A stretch of DNA of 55,521 bases. Origin: Methylobacterium sp. J-070. Lineage in GTDB: Bacteria > Pseudomonadota > Alphaproteobacteria > Rhizobiales > Beijerinckiaceae. Every line of letters begins with the position of its first letter. Position 1 is the first letter of the stretch. The position numbers and the translations under genes are program-made. Below the pieces are notes generated by a model that saw only the letters and a program-made list of their open reading frames with translations, did not search any database and had not been told where the DNA came from. Location: NCBI RefSeq assembly GCF_022829385.1, contig NZ_JAKSXX010000061.1:1-55521 (forward strand). The letters are read 5' to 3'. Shown piece by piece: positions 1 through 8,178 of this stretch.

Positions 1-222
1 ACCCGGGCCGCTCAGGGTGTCGACCAGGCCCGCGGCCTTCACGGCGGCGACCAGGGTGGTGTGGTCCTTCGAATTGACCGCGTTCTCGACGATGGTCTTG
101 TTGGCGTACATCGGCGCGCCGCCGACCATCGGGTTCTTGGCCTGCGCCGCCCCGGCAGCCGTGAGGGCGAGGGCGAGGGCGACGACCCGGGCCGCCGGGC
201 CGCTGGTGAGTGTCTTGAGCAT
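1..222 (-). CDS. Fasciclin (FAS1) domain protein, N-terminal part
   Basis: The gene runs off the left edge, so only the first 74 codons are visible. The product starts with a signal peptide (basic start, then VVALALALTAAGAAQA) followed by a segment with TIVENAVNSKDHTTLVAAVK and AGLVDTL. That spacing is typical of the start of a FAS1/fasciclin domain, a secreted or surface adhesion module. The ATG (CAT on the plus strand at 220-222) is preceded by a GGAAACC-type weak ribosome site. The rest of the domain, including the H-box, lies outside the window, so the family call rests on the first helix and strand only. Confidence 0.7.
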   Translation of the reverse strand, partial: MLKTLTSGPAARVVALALALTAAGAAQAKNPMVGGAPMYANKTIVENAVNSKDHTTLVAAVKAAGLVDTLSGPG

Positions 223-573
223 GCGTGGTTTCCTTCCCATCGGCCCTTCGGAGCTGGGCCTCGCCGCCCTCTACGAGGCCACCGCCCGGGAAGTTTCGCT
301 CAGGTGATCCGCGCGGACGGCGCCCCACCGAGAGGGATGCCGCCCTGCGGTCCAGTCCGGTGCCCCGCGTCCTGAAACCTTGTCCGGATCGGATCCGTAA
401 GGGCCGTTGACGCCCGACCGTGGGTGCATCGCGAAACCTCGGTGTCGCGAAGAGCGGACCTGTCTCAAAGTATTCGAACAGCAGAAAAATACCGAACTTC
501 GGAACTTTGATGGAATGAATTCGCTTTCATGGGTAGTTCGGGCAAAAAGCCCGTCCTCATCGGGAGACATTAT
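223..573. other. Intergenic region between fasciclin and Met-rich genes
   Basis: No convincing gene is seen here. The right half (about 465-545) is A/T-rich compared with its surroundings and probably holds the promoter of the Met-rich peptide gene. I could not identify a specific sigma-factor box with confidence. Confidence 0.4.
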
Positions 574-804
574 ATGACGAATACGAAGTCCACCCTCATG
601 GCGGCGATCCTGCTCGGCGGCCTCGCCTTCGCCGGCTCCGCCTCGGCTGCCCCGATGAGCCCGAGCGGGATTCAGACCGGCCAATCCGGCATCACCCAGG
701 TCCGCATGATGCACGGCGACCGGATGATGATGAAGAAGCGGATGATGCATAAGCGGATGATGCGCCGTCACATGATGAAGAAGCGGATGATGAAGCGCAT
801 GTGA
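574..804 (+). CDS. Small exported Met-rich peptide (MXKDX-repeat-like)
   Basis: A 76-residue product. The ATG at 574 is chosen because GGGAGA precedes it; an upstream ATG at 529 would add a non-signal-like leader. Residues 1-26 are a clear signal peptide (MAAILLGGLAFAGSASA). After cleavage a short linker leads to a C-terminal block (from about residue 44) made almost only of Met, Lys, Arg and His in MMKKRMMHKRMM-type repeats. The composition resembles the small 'pentapeptide MXKDX repeat' exported proteins annotated in Methylobacterium and relatives, but with Arg/Lys/His in place of Asp. Met- and His-rich exported peptides often bind copper or silver; that role is an inference here. Confidence 0.75.
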   Translation: MTNTKSTLMAAILLGGLAFAGSASAAPMSPSGIQTGQSGITQVRMMHGDRMMMKKRMMHKRMMRRHMMKKRMMKRM

Positions 805-888
805 GGCCATCGCTTCCAGCGTCGAGGGGGGCTCCGTCCGGAGCCCTTCCTCCATCGAACGCTCTGCCTGATCGATGAGGTCGACGTC

Positions 889-1101
889 TTGACCCGGACC
901 TACAGGCTCACGGCGGTGCCGTGCCCTTCGTATGCCGGATGCTTCCGCTGGGTCGTGTCGTCCTCGGACGGTCTTTTCTCCGAGCAGTCGATCTACCCCT
1001 ATGCGACGAAAGCAGCCGCCATGATCGTGGGGCGGATCCGCATGGCCGATCTGTCCGCAGGCCGAACCCAATCGGAACGGCTTCGCCGGCGGCAGGATTG
1101 A
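889..1101 (+). CDS. Small hypothetical protein
   Basis: A 70-residue frame with a TTG start preceded by GAGG eight bases upstream. The middle (FRWVVSSSDGLFSEQSIYPYATKAAAMIVGRIRM) has a balanced, folded-protein composition rather than the Arg/Pro/Ala bias of shadow frames. I do not recognise a named family. It stands alone between the Met-rich peptide gene and the truncated binding-protein gene. The start codon is uncertain. Confidence 0.4.
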   Translation: MTRTYRLTAVPCPSYAGCFRWVVSSSDGLFSEQSIYPYATKAAAMIVGRIRMADLSAGRTQSERLRRRQD

Positions 1102-1368
1102 TCGTCGTCAGGTGCGCACCATCCTCGATGGCCGATGCGCGTCGAGGCACCGGCACCTCAGAACCGGGACGTGGCTCGGTCTCCCTGCCGGGACGGTCCT
1201 GGGACAGATATCCGCGGTGCGAGGCGCGCCGACGAGGGCGTTCCGACAATTGGTTAGGCCGGATTGGTTGAGGGCGATACGGTCGCGCGCTAGCTTCCTC
1301 TCGTCCGCCCCGAAACGGCGCGGACGCCGCCCGCACGCCATGCGGTCGATGCCCGGAGAGGAGGAGCC

Positions 1369-1866
1369 ATGGACGCCCACGCGACGGCGGACCCCGGCGG
1401 AAGCCGATGGGGACCGCACAACACGGTGACGGTGGTCGATCCATCGCCCGTGAACTGGCTATCCATCACCTGGAACACGATGGAGGAAGCCAACCGGGTC
1501 GATCACGACGGGATCGGTCAACCGAGCCTCGCCGAGTCCTGGCGCTGGCTCGATGGCGAGACCCTCGAACTGACGATGCGCGAGGCCGTCTACCAGGATG
1601 GCGAGCCCTTCGACGCCAGGATGTTCAAGCTCGGCTTCGACAAGGTCCAGGAATGGACCAACCCGCACCCGCCCGGCGCCTTCCTGAACTTCGCCCGTGA
1701 CGTCACCTGCGAGGCCGTGGACGACAAGACGGTCCGGATGCGCTTCCCGGGCGGCGATTCGGCCGCGGTGATGAAGCTGCGGGGCATGCACCTGCCCTCG
1801 ACGCGCTTCTGGAACGAGTGGGGCTTCGTCGATCCGAAGACCGGGTCGGCCGAAGGCCATTGGTGA
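1369..1866 (+). pseudogene. Truncated family-5 (peptide/nickel-type) ABC solute-binding protein
   Basis: The 165 residues match the N-terminal third of SBP_bac_5 proteins: TVVDPSPVNWLSITWNT, LAESWRWLDGETLELTMREAV, FDARMFKLGFDKVQEW and PGGDSAAVMKLRGMHLPS are in the usual order. Full members have about 500-550 residues, so two thirds are missing. The frame stops just after FVDPKTGSAEGHW, where transposase debris on the other strand begins. There is no signal peptide at the start, so the 5' end may also be altered. A GGAGAGGAGG ribosome site precedes the ATG. It is unlikely to work as a binding protein. Confidence 0.75.
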
Positions 1867-1924
1867 GTCATTGACGCGCCTGGTCCGTGGGGGACTGGCC
1901 CGTTCGTGCCTCGGCGTGTGGCGT

Positions 1925-2190
1925 CCCGCCTGGATCTGAACGCGGCCCCGTGGTCGGTCATGACGCCCTCGACCGCGATGCCGTGGCGTCGGAAGACGCG
2001 CGGCGCGTCCAACAGGAACGCGCGGGCGACCTCCGTCTTCATCAGCCGGTCGCGGTTGTGCGTGAACACCCTCGGGTGCCAAACGGCGGCGTCGATCTCC
2101 AGGCCGACGCCCTTCGGCAAGCTCCGGGTGAGGCCAGCGGAGCCGCAGGTTGATGGCGACCTGCTCCCTGAGCATGCGCCGGGAGCGCAT
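1925..2190 (-). mobile_element. Chimeric transposase remnant (IS5-type N-terminal part plus IS481-type scrap)
   Basis: Reading the minus strand, 2190-2137 encodes RSRRMLREQVAINLRLRW. It is the usual IS5-type RSER-LMEQL-NLLFRW segment. After a 25-base insertion (2133-2109) the frame shifts and continues VGLEIDAAVWHPRVFTHNRD then RLMKTEVARAFL, the next IS5-type segment. It then runs into RRHGIAVEGVMTDHGAAFRS (about 2010-1930), which instead looks like the IS481/IS3-type DDE core (VERVMTDNGS-YRS). The element is therefore a degenerate junction of two transposase fragments, with frameshifts, no full catalytic triad and no visible terminal repeats. It lies exactly where the upstream solute-binding gene is cut. 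Confidence 0.65.
2109..2133. repeat. 25-bp dispersed-repeat unit inserted in the IS5 remnant
   Basis: The unit reads GCCCTTCGGCAAGC followed by TCCGGGTGAGG on the plus strand. It resembles the widespread proteobacterial intergenic unit CCTCA-CCTGAGCTTG-CGAAGGGC. It replaces the three bases expected between the RW and VGL codons of the transposase, which explains the frameshift there. A 16-base identical piece recurs at 52065-52080. Confidence 0.5.
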
Positions 2191-2337
2191 CGATCTTCCA
2201 AACGCACCGATCTTCCAACCGCACGGAGCCGAACAGCTGGGCCGACCCCGCCTCCCGCCCGCGCATCGCTCAAACCCCGCGCCGACGGAGGGGATCGGCT
2301 CTCGAACCACGCCGGCATCGCCGTCTTCAGCAGCCTG

Positions 2338-3132
2338 CTACAGGTATCCCGCCTCGAACTCCGCGAGCTGACACAACCGTCGCGGCGCAAGGATCCGCAG
2401 GCGCCGTCTCCGCAGCGAGATCATCCCGTCCCGCCGCAGGGCCTGCAGCACGCGGTTCACATGAACGCTCGACAGACCGAGCGTATCGGCGAGATCCAAC
2501 TGCGTCAGCGGCAGGTCGTACTGGCCGTCCGTGGCTTGGCCGATTGACCCCAGGCGCTCCAGCAACTCGCACAGGAGATGCGCCGTGCGCTCGAGGCCCG
2601 AGCGCATGCCGATACTGACCATCCACTCGCGAGACGTCGCCTCTTCCGCGAGCCTCGCGCGCTGCATGGCGAGCGTGATGACGGGATGCCGGCCGAGCAG
2701 GTCGAGGTAGGCTGCGCGCGGGACCTTGGCGACCTGGCAGTGGGTCAGGGCCTCGATCCCGTGGTCGAGCGGGTAGCCGTGGAGGGCGCCCCGGTCGCAG
2801 AGATCACCGGGGATCAGGTAGGCCACGATTTGGCGCCGGCCGGACGCGCGACGCTTATAACGGGCAGCAAAGCCGGCGAAGACGATGAGCGCGTGGTCGG
2901 CCACGCAGTCCTGCTCCACGAGGATGGTGTGCCGCTCTACCGGCCGGACATAGCCGATCAGGCCCTCAAGCGCCGTTCGATCCTGCTTCGTCAGCGAGGC
3001 GAGACTATCAAGCTTCCGTGCCAGAGGGCAGACCGCGCTGGCCTCCTCCTGCACCGGAGGCGGGCGCCGCGGCACGCGTGCGGACCTGGAGTTGATGGAA
3101 TCCATCACGGTGATTGGGACGAATGTCTCCAT
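2338..3132 (-). CDS. Crp/Fnr-family transcriptional regulator
   Basis: A 264-residue cytoplasmic regulator. An N-terminal cyclic-nucleotide-type beta-roll (about 40-150, including HTILVEQDCVADHALIVFAG and RRQIVAYLIPGDLCDRGALHG) precedes a Crp-type winged helix with the recognition segment LTQLDLADTLGLSSVHVNRVLQALRRDGMI. No Fnr-type Cys cluster is visible, so it is probably not an iron-sulphur oxygen sensor. The ATG at 3132 is chosen for its GGAGGA site seven bases upstream; the frame extends further but that part carries IS debris. Such short Crp-like proteins are numerous in Methylobacterium-type genomes and their ligand is usually unknown. Confidence 0.88.
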   Translation of the reverse strand: METFVPITVMDSINSRSARVPRRPPPVQEEASAVCPLARKLDSLASLTKQDRTALEGLIGYVRPVERHTILVEQDCVADHALIVFAGFAARYKRRASGRRQIVAYLIPGDLCDRGALHGYPLDHGIEALTHCQVAKVPRAAYLDLLGRHPVITLAMQRARLAEEATSREWMVSIGMRSGLERTAHLLCELLERLGSIGQATDGQYDLPLTQLDLADTLGLSSVHVNRVLQALRRDGMISLRRRRLRILAPRRLCQLAEFEAGYL

Positions 3133-3408
3133 CGACTTTCCTCCAGGATGGTCGCCCCATTCTCCCGTCGCCGCGGGGTGAGTACATCCGGCCCGTCCCT
3201 TAGGGTACCTCCCATCCGGGCCCTTTCGATCGCCCTTCTCCGGTCGGCCGTCGCTGGGGCAAGCCGCACCATGGACCTGCTTCGGTTGAGGGGAGCGGGC
3301 TTTGCTGTGCGGTGCCGCTCTCGAACTCGGCGGGGCTTGGAAAGCCGAGCGCCGAGTGACGGCAACGGGGCCTCTGGAAGCCGTCGCTGTAACGGGCCGG
3401 CGCGATGC

Positions 3409-3474
3409 GAGCCGCTCGACCACCGCGGTGTCAGAGCAATTCCCCTTGCCGGACATCGAGATCACGATGCCGTT
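3409..3474 (-). mobile_element. IS3-family transposase scrap
   Basis: The minus strand encodes SMSGKGNCSDTAVVERL, a diverged copy of the highly conserved IS3-type segment SMS-KGNC-DNAV-E around the third catalytic residue. The usual DNA is changed to DT. Nothing else of an IS3 element can be followed on either side. The surrounding stretch 3133-3730 contains no gene that I can support; it is probably decayed mobile-element sequence plus the promoter of the Crp/Fnr gene. Confidence 0.6.
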
Positions 3475-3730
3475 TCCTCGTCAATGCGCTTCGTCGGATG
3501 ATGGTTTTGTTGAACGCTCCAACCGGAAGCACTGCAGACGGGACCGCAACGCCCGTTCCTGCACCACCCCTGGCCCCTCCCCACCAGGAGGAGGGGAAAT
3601 GCGTTGCGCGTCAGGTCTTTGCCGCTGGGCGGCCCTGGCGTGTAAATACGCGAGCCCGCACGCGAGAGCGGATTCGTCCCTCGTGCGGCACGGTCATCGA
3701 CCACGGTGCATCCCGATCGGAATCATGCAC

Positions 3731-5233
3731 CTAACGCAGCGCTCGTCCTCTGACACATCCTGTGCTGGATTGGGCGAGCGTCCCTGCAAGGCGACGGAGC
3801 GCCCAGGTCAAGGCGGCCCGATCGGGCGCGCCGTTCAGACATATGCGGACCGCGTCGGATCGGTTGCGTATCCCCACCTCGAACATCGAACACGGCGTGA
3901 CGCCGACACCGGCCGCCTCGGCCGCGCGCGTGAAGGTCTCGGCCGACCAGCCGTTCGTCAATTTCATCCAGACGTTGAATGAATCCGGACGCGTGATCAG
4001 GCTGGGCTCCGGCAGGCACGCACCGACGATTCCCTGACGCGCGCCGATCTCGCGCCGCACCGATCCGATGACGCCGTCCATGATCGGCGACGCGACGAGG
4101 CGGGCGGCCCATTCGGCGGTCAGGGGCGAGGCCATCAGCGTCGTGGCCCGCAGGGCGACCCCGAGCGCAGGCGCGGCATGGCGCGGCATGCACAGCATCC
4201 CGATCCGCAGGCCCGGGCCGACGATCTTCGACAGGCTGGTGACGTAGACGGACCGCTCGGGGTCGAGGGCGGCGAAGGGCAGTTCGGGCGTCTCCGGCAT
4301 GAAGCCCCAGACGTCGTCCTCGACGATCATCAGGTCGTGCCGCCGGGCGACCTCCAGGATCTCCCGGCGCCGCCCGGCCGGCATCGTCGCGGTCGTCGGG
4401 TTGTGCAGCGTCGGCGTGCAGAACAGGACCTTCGCCCCGGTGCGCCTGCAGGCGATGTCGAGGTACTCGGGCATGAGCCCCTGGCGGTCCATGCGCACGC
4501 CGAGGAGCGTTCTGCCCATCATGCCGGCGGCCGAACGCAGGCCATAGAAGGTCAGTTCTTCCGTGAGCACGGAGTCGCCGGGCTGGGAGAGGGCGGCCAT
4601 CGCCAGCGCGAGCCCGTGCTGGCCGCCGCAGGTGATCATCACGTCGACGGCGGGTCGATCGAGCCCGAAGCGGGCGAGCCAGGCGGCCGCGGCTTGCCTG
4701 TGCGCCGGGAGCCCGGCATCGATCTGCCGCGCGAGAAGGGGACCGAGATCCATCGCCGCCGCCGCCTCCCGGACGATGTCGGCCACCGCCGGGTGCAGCG
4801 GAGCCCGGTCGGGGAAGTTGTGCGAGAGGTCCACGAACGTCTCGGGCGCGGAGTGGTCCCAGAGGGAGCGCGGGCCGTCCGCCCGCTCCGGGCGCGCGAT
4901 GAACGTGCCCCGCCCGACCTCGCCGGACACGAGGCCGCTCTCCTGCATCGTGGCGTAGGCTTGCCCGACCGTTCCGAGATTGACGCCGAGGCGGCGCGCG
5001 AGGTCGCGCTGAGGCGGCAGACGGTCGCCGGGGCGGAGGTATCCGGTCTCCACCGCCGTCTCCACCGCCTGGACGATCGCCCTGTAGCGCGGTCCCGCGA
5101 TGGCGGCCACCGCCGTCTCCCAGGCGATCGCATCCGTGCCTCTGCTGTCCACCATCCGGAACTCCGCACCGATTGTCTCGGCGATTGTCTGGGTCTGCGC
5201 TGCAAACAGGCGGGTGCGGGCGGCATTTGTCAT
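3731..5233 (-). CDS. MocR-type regulator (GntR winged helix fused to aminotransferase-like domain)
   Basis: 500 residues. Residues 45-115 form a GntR winged helix (LRPGDRLPPQRDLARRLGV, TVGQAYATMQESGLV, GRGTFI). Residues 130-480 are a fold-type I PLP domain with PGDSVLTEELTFYG, TPTLHNPTTATMP, the Asp pair at 306-307 and the candidate PLP lysine K336 in SLSKIVGPGLRIG. MocR proteins usually sense PLP or an amino-acid/amine ligand and control the divergent neighbours. Here the neighbour is the RidA/ABC/DUF1116 operon, 133 bp away, so it is very likely that operon's regulator. The ATG at 5233 has a GAGG upstream; an internal ATG at residue 27 is possible. Confidence 0.9.
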   Translation of the reverse strand: MTNAARTRLFAAQTQTIAETIGAEFRMVDSRGTDAIAWETAVAAIAGPRYRAIVQAVETAVETGYLRPGDRLPPQRDLARRLGVNLGTVGQAYATMQESGLVSGEVGRGTFIARPERADGPRSLWDHSAPETFVDLSHNFPDRAPLHPAVADIVREAAAAMDLGPLLARQIDAGLPAHRQAAAAWLARFGLDRPAVDVMITCGGQHGLALAMAALSQPGDSVLTEELTFYGLRSAAGMMGRTLLGVRMDRQGLMPEYLDIACRRTGAKVLFCTPTLHNPTTATMPAGRRREILEVARRHDLMIVEDDVWGFMPETPELPFAALDPERSVYVTSLSKIVGPGLRIGMLCMPRHAAPALGVALRATTLMASPLTAEWAARLVASPIMDGVIGSVRREIGARQGIVGACLPEPSLITRPDSFNVWMKLTNGWSAETFTRAAEAAGVGVTPCSMFEVGIRNRSDAVRICLNGAPDRAALTWALRRLAGTLAQSSTGCVRGRALR

Positions 5234-5366
5234 GCCATTGTGCGCCTCGAAACCGCGCCGCCGGTGATCCGGCCGCCGCGTGGCTCATGGATTGTCCTGG
5301 CCCGGGCCTTGCTGATCCAGGTGGCGAGCGGCGCTCCAGGCCGCCCGAGCCGGATCGCGATCTTCG

Positions 5367-5777
5367 ATGCCTCAGCCCGACGCCACCCTGTTCCACATGA
5401 TCGCGGGCGCGCCGCCGCCGGTGGCGCCCTTCAGCCACGCCGTCGAGACCGGCGGCTTCGTGTTCGTCACCGGGCAGATGCCGGACAGCCCGGAGAGTCC
5501 CGGCGTGCTGCCCGAGGGCATCGCGGCGCAGACGCGCAACGTCATGAGCAATCTCGTGACCGTGCTGAAGGGTCTCGGCCTCGGACTTCCGGACGTCCTG
5601 ATGGTGCGGGCCTACCTCACGCATTTCGCGGAGGATTATGCGGCCTTCAACGAGGCCTACCGGGCCCACTTCCCGGCCGATCGCCTGCCCGCGCGCACCT
5701 GCGTCGGCGTCACCGGTCTCGCCTACGAGGCCCGGGTCGAGATCGATTTCGTCGCCCGGCGGCCTCCGGGCGCCTGA
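5367..5777 (+). CDS. RidA-family imine/enamine deaminase, copy 1
   Basis: 136 residues, the usual RidA length. RidA proteins (YjgF/YER057c/UK114) hydrolyse reactive enamine/imine intermediates to ketones and ammonia. Recognisable features are FSHAVETGGFVFVTGQMP near the start, QTRNVMSNLVTVLKGLG and a C-terminal RTCVGVTGLAYEARVEIDFVA; the Arg in the last motif is the one that binds the substrate carboxylate in this family. It opens the operon and faces the MocR regulator. A second RidA closes the same gene set, so imine production is probably built into the pathway. Confidence 0.88.
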   Translation: MPQPDATLFHMIAGAPPPVAPFSHAVETGGFVFVTGQMPDSPESPGVLPEGIAAQTRNVMSNLVTVLKGLGLGLPDVLMVRAYLTHFAEDYAAFNEAYRAHFPADRLPARTCVGVTGLAYEARVEIDFVARRPPGA

Positions 5778-5852
5778 GGGCCCGAGCTTGGGCATCATCC
5801 CCGGAGGCAGCCCCCGGCTCTCGCAAAAAAGATGATGCCAGAACAACGACTT

Positions 5853-5891
5853 GGAGCATCGGACCGGTTTCGTTTCCCGGGTCGATGCTCC
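5853..5891. repeat. Palindromic element in the RidA-binding protein spacer
   Basis: GGAGCATCG (5853-5861) and CGATGCTCC (5883-5891) form a perfect 9-bp stem around a 21-base loop with CCGGTTTC and TTCCCGGG. The same ingredients recur at 8179-8233. The layout resembles the GAGCATCG-type palindromic intergenic repeats of Hyphomicrobiales. It could act as an mRNA stabiliser or partial terminator between the first RidA and the transporter genes. Confidence 0.55.
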
Positions 5892-5919
5892 CGACCCTTC
5901 ATCGGAGGACACGGTGACC

Positions 5920-6795
5920 ATGCCCACGCAGATCGACGTGCATCCGCGGCAGGCCGCAATCGTCCGGCGAGCTCCGGCGCGCCGCGCGCTGCTCGGCGCC
6001 GCCCTTTGTCTCGCCCTCGGGATCGGGCCGGCTCGGGACGTCCGCGCGGCCAGCCTCGACGAGATCAAGGCCCGCGGGACCATGAACGTGGCGACCGAGG
6101 ACAGCTACAAGCCGTTCGAGTACGTCGAGAACGGCACGCCCATGGGCCTCGACCACGCGCTCCTGGCGGTCCTGCGCAAGGATGCCCCGTTCAAGATCGA
6201 GCAGCAGATCATCCCGTGGACCGGGCTCCTCGCCGGCGTGGCGGGGGGTAAATACGACGTGGCGCTCACCGCCGCCGTGATCACCCCGGATCGGGTCCAG
6301 AACCTGGACTTCACCATGCCGATCGCCGAGGCCACGCAGTACTATGCGGTGCGCACCGACGAGGCGCGGATCAAGGCGGTGCCCGATCTCGCCGGCAAGA
6401 CGGTGGGCGTGCAGGCCGGCGGCGCCTCCTACGCCGCCCTCGCCGACCTGACCAAGACCCTGGAGGCGGGAGGGCTCAAGCTCGGGACCGTCGTCCAGTA
6501 TCCGTCGTTCCCGGAGGCCTATCAGGATCTCGCCAACGGGCGCCTCGACTACGTGATCAACGGTGCCGTCAACCTCGCGAGCCTCGTGCGCGAGCAGCCC
6601 AAGCGCTTCCGCATGGGCACCGCGGTCGGCGCGCCGACCTACGCGGCCTGGGCGGTCGCCAAGGGCAACACGGCGCTGCTCGACTATCTCGACGGGTTCA
6701 TGGCCAGGATCCGGGCCGACGGCACGCTCTACGCGCTCCAGGAGAAGTGGCTCGGCACGACCTTCAAGGCGATGCCCGACCAGCCGACCCGGTGA
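5920..6795 (+). CDS. Amino-acid ABC transporter substrate-binding protein (family 3)
   Basis: 291 residues. A signal peptide (residues about 20-42, ALLGAALCLALGIGPARDVRAA) is followed by a family-3 solute-binding domain: IKARGTMNVATEDSYKPFEY, PWTGLLAGVAGGKYDVALTA, TPDRVQNLDFTMPI and AGKTVGVQAGGASYAAL. These match periplasmic receptors for polar amino acids and related compounds (His/Gln/Glu/opine type). The ATG at 5920 and an in-frame GTG at 5914 share the GGAGGA at 5904-5909; I favour the ATG. The permeases follow 13 bases later. The ligand cannot be read from sequence; the neighbours suggest a nitrogen compound that is oxidised to an imine. Confidence 0.9.
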   Translation: MPTQIDVHPRQAAIVRRAPARRALLGAALCLALGIGPARDVRAASLDEIKARGTMNVATEDSYKPFEYVENGTPMGLDHALLAVLRKDAPFKIEQQIIPWTGLLAGVAGGKYDVALTAAVITPDRVQNLDFTMPIAEATQYYAVRTDEARIKAVPDLAGKTVGVQAGGASYAALADLTKTLEAGGLKLGTVVQYPSFPEAYQDLANGRLDYVINGAVNLASLVREQPKRFRMGTAVGAPTYAAWAVAKGNTALLDYLDGFMARIRADGTLYALQEKWLGTTFKAMPDQPTR

Positions 6796-6808
6796 CGGAC
6801 GCGGACCC

Positions 6809-7462
6809 GTGACGTTCGACGACGTCCTGACGCTGCTCGCGGCCGCCTCGATCACCCTCGGCCTGTCGGTCGCGGGCATCGCCCTCGGCCTGCCGATCGG
6901 CCTCGGTCTGGCGCTGCTGCGGTCCGCCCGGCTGCCGGTGCTCGACCAAGCCATCGCCGCGCTGGTCAGCCTCGTCCGGGCCGCGCCGATCGTCACGCTC
7001 GCCCTGTTCGTCTTCTTCGTCCTGCCCGAGGCCGGGCTCGAGCTGGCCCCCATCCCGGCCGCCGTCGTCACCCTCACCCTGAACACGGCCGCCTTCGACT
7101 GCGAGATCTTCCGCGCCGGGCTGGCCGCGTTTCCCCGCGACCAGCTCGAGGCGGCGAGCGCCTACGGCCTGCGGCCCGCGACCCGGTTCAGACGCATCGT
7201 GCTGCCTCAGCTCTGGCGCGCAAGCCTCGGGCCCCTGGTCAGCGAGATGACGATCGTGCTCAAGGGGACGCCCGCGGTGGCGGTGATCGGCGTCGTCGAG
7301 ATCACCCGGGCGGCCGGACGCATCGGCGCGCAGACCTACGAGCCGCTGCCGCCGTTCCTGGCCGCGACCGTGCTGTACACCGCCCTGATCGCCGTGCTGG
7401 TGCGCGGCCAGCGCTTCGCCGAGGCCAGGATCGCCCGGCGCTACGGCTACGCCGTCTCATGA
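6809..7462 (+). CDS. Amino-acid ABC transporter permease 1 (HisM/GlnP type)
   Basis: 217 residues, with about five hydrophobic segments. The family's EAA-loop is present as QLEAASAYGLRPATRFRRIVLPQL, where the ATPase docks, and TIVLKGTPAVAVIGVVEITRAA follows as usual for His/Glu/Gln/opine permeases. The GTG start at 6809 is the only in-frame start that leaves a sensible N-terminus (VTFDDVLTLLAAASITLGLS). Its TGA overlaps the next gene's ATG (ATGA), so the two permeases are translationally coupled and should form a heterodimer in the inner membrane. Confidence 0.9.
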   Translation: MTFDDVLTLLAAASITLGLSVAGIALGLPIGLGLALLRSARLPVLDQAIAALVSLVRAAPIVTLALFVFFVLPEAGLELAPIPAAVVTLTLNTAAFDCEIFRAGLAAFPRDQLEAASAYGLRPATRFRRIVLPQLWRASLGPLVSEMTIVLKGTPAVAVIGVVEITRAAGRIGAQTYEPLPPFLAATVLYTALIAVLVRGQRFAEARIARRYGYAVS

Positions 7463-8115
7463 GCGGGATCGCGACCGTCTGGAGCTACCGGGACGCCTTC
7501 CTGGCGGGTCTCGGCAACACGGCGGCCCTGGTGGGGCTGGCGCTGGTCCTGAGCCTGCCGCTCGCGGCCCTGGCGGCCGTCCTCCTCGTCGAGGCGTCCG
7601 CGCCGGTGCGCCGCCTCGGCCGGGAGGTGGTGGATCTGTTCCGCTGCGTGCCGTTCCTGCTCCTGGCCTACGTGATCTATTACGGGCTGCCGGAGATCGG
7701 CCTCCGGCTCGGGGCGTGGTGGGCCGGCCTCGTCGCCCTCGTCCTCTACAACGGCGCCTACTTCACAGAGATCCTCCGCGCCGCCGCCCTGTCGCTGCCC
7801 CGCGAGGCGGTCGAGGCGGGGCGCGCCTACGGGTTCTCGCGGGCGCAGCTCTACGGCCGGATCGTGCTGCCCCTCGTCGCCCTCGACGCCGGGCCGGTGA
7901 TCGGCAACCAGATCGTCGTGATGATCAAGGACACGGCCCTGCTGATGGTCATCACCGTGCAGGAGCTGTCCTTCGTGGCGAACTTCGTCAACGCCCGGGC
8001 CTTCGCGCCGTTCGCCCCCTTCGCGACCGCGCTGCTGCTCTACTGGGTGCTGTGCCTCGTGGCGGAGGCGGGGGTGGGCCTCATCGCCCGGGAGCGGAGG
8101 CGCCGGTATGGCTGA
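7459..8115 (+). CDS. Amino-acid ABC transporter permease 2 (HisQ/GlnP type)
   Basis: 218 residues, coupled to the first permease by an ATGA overlap. It has the N-terminal FLAGLGNTAALVGLALVLSLPL segment, RCVPFLLLAYVIYYGLP, the tyrosine-rich YNGAYFTEILRAA and an EAA-loop AVEAGRAYGFSRAQLYGRIVLP, then MIKDTALLMVITVQEL. All are standard for polar amino-acid ABC permeases. About five membrane helices are predicted by eye. The stop is followed by a 69-base spacer with a palindromic element before the ATPase gene. Confidence 0.9.
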   Translation: MSGIATVWSYRDAFLAGLGNTAALVGLALVLSLPLAALAAVLLVEASAPVRRLGREVVDLFRCVPFLLLAYVIYYGLPEIGLRLGAWWAGLVALVLYNGAYFTEILRAAALSLPREAVEAGRAYGFSRAQLYGRIVLPLVALDAGPVIGNQIVVMIKDTALLMVITVQELSFVANFVNARAFAPFAPFATALLLYWVLCLVAEAGVGLIARERRRRYG

Positions 8116-8178
8116 CAGGCCCGACAGGCTTCGCGGCCCGGGGGATCGTCCCGAGGGGCGGTTCCCGGCTTTCGGAGA

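Noticed and set aside
271..1071. His-rich minus-strand frame opposite the Met-rich peptide gene
   Set aside because: Its HHPLLHH-type stretch is simply the complement of the ATG/ATGATG-rich Met codons. It has no ribosome site or family features.
5171..5302. Repeated GATTGTC words near the MocR start
   Set aside because: Two copies code for MocR residues and the third is not at a fixed helical distance. Too weak to call an operator.
4178..5917. 579-residue plus-strand frame opposite MocR
   Set aside because: Composition (GEGQFGRLRHEAP-type) is that of a complement of a real gene, and it overlaps MocR and RidA completely.
3723..6083. 786-residue minus-strand frame across MocR, RidA and the spacer
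   Set aside because: It is Arg/Pro/Ala-rich, lies out of frame on the recognised MocR gene and antisense to RidA. It is a high-GC shadow.
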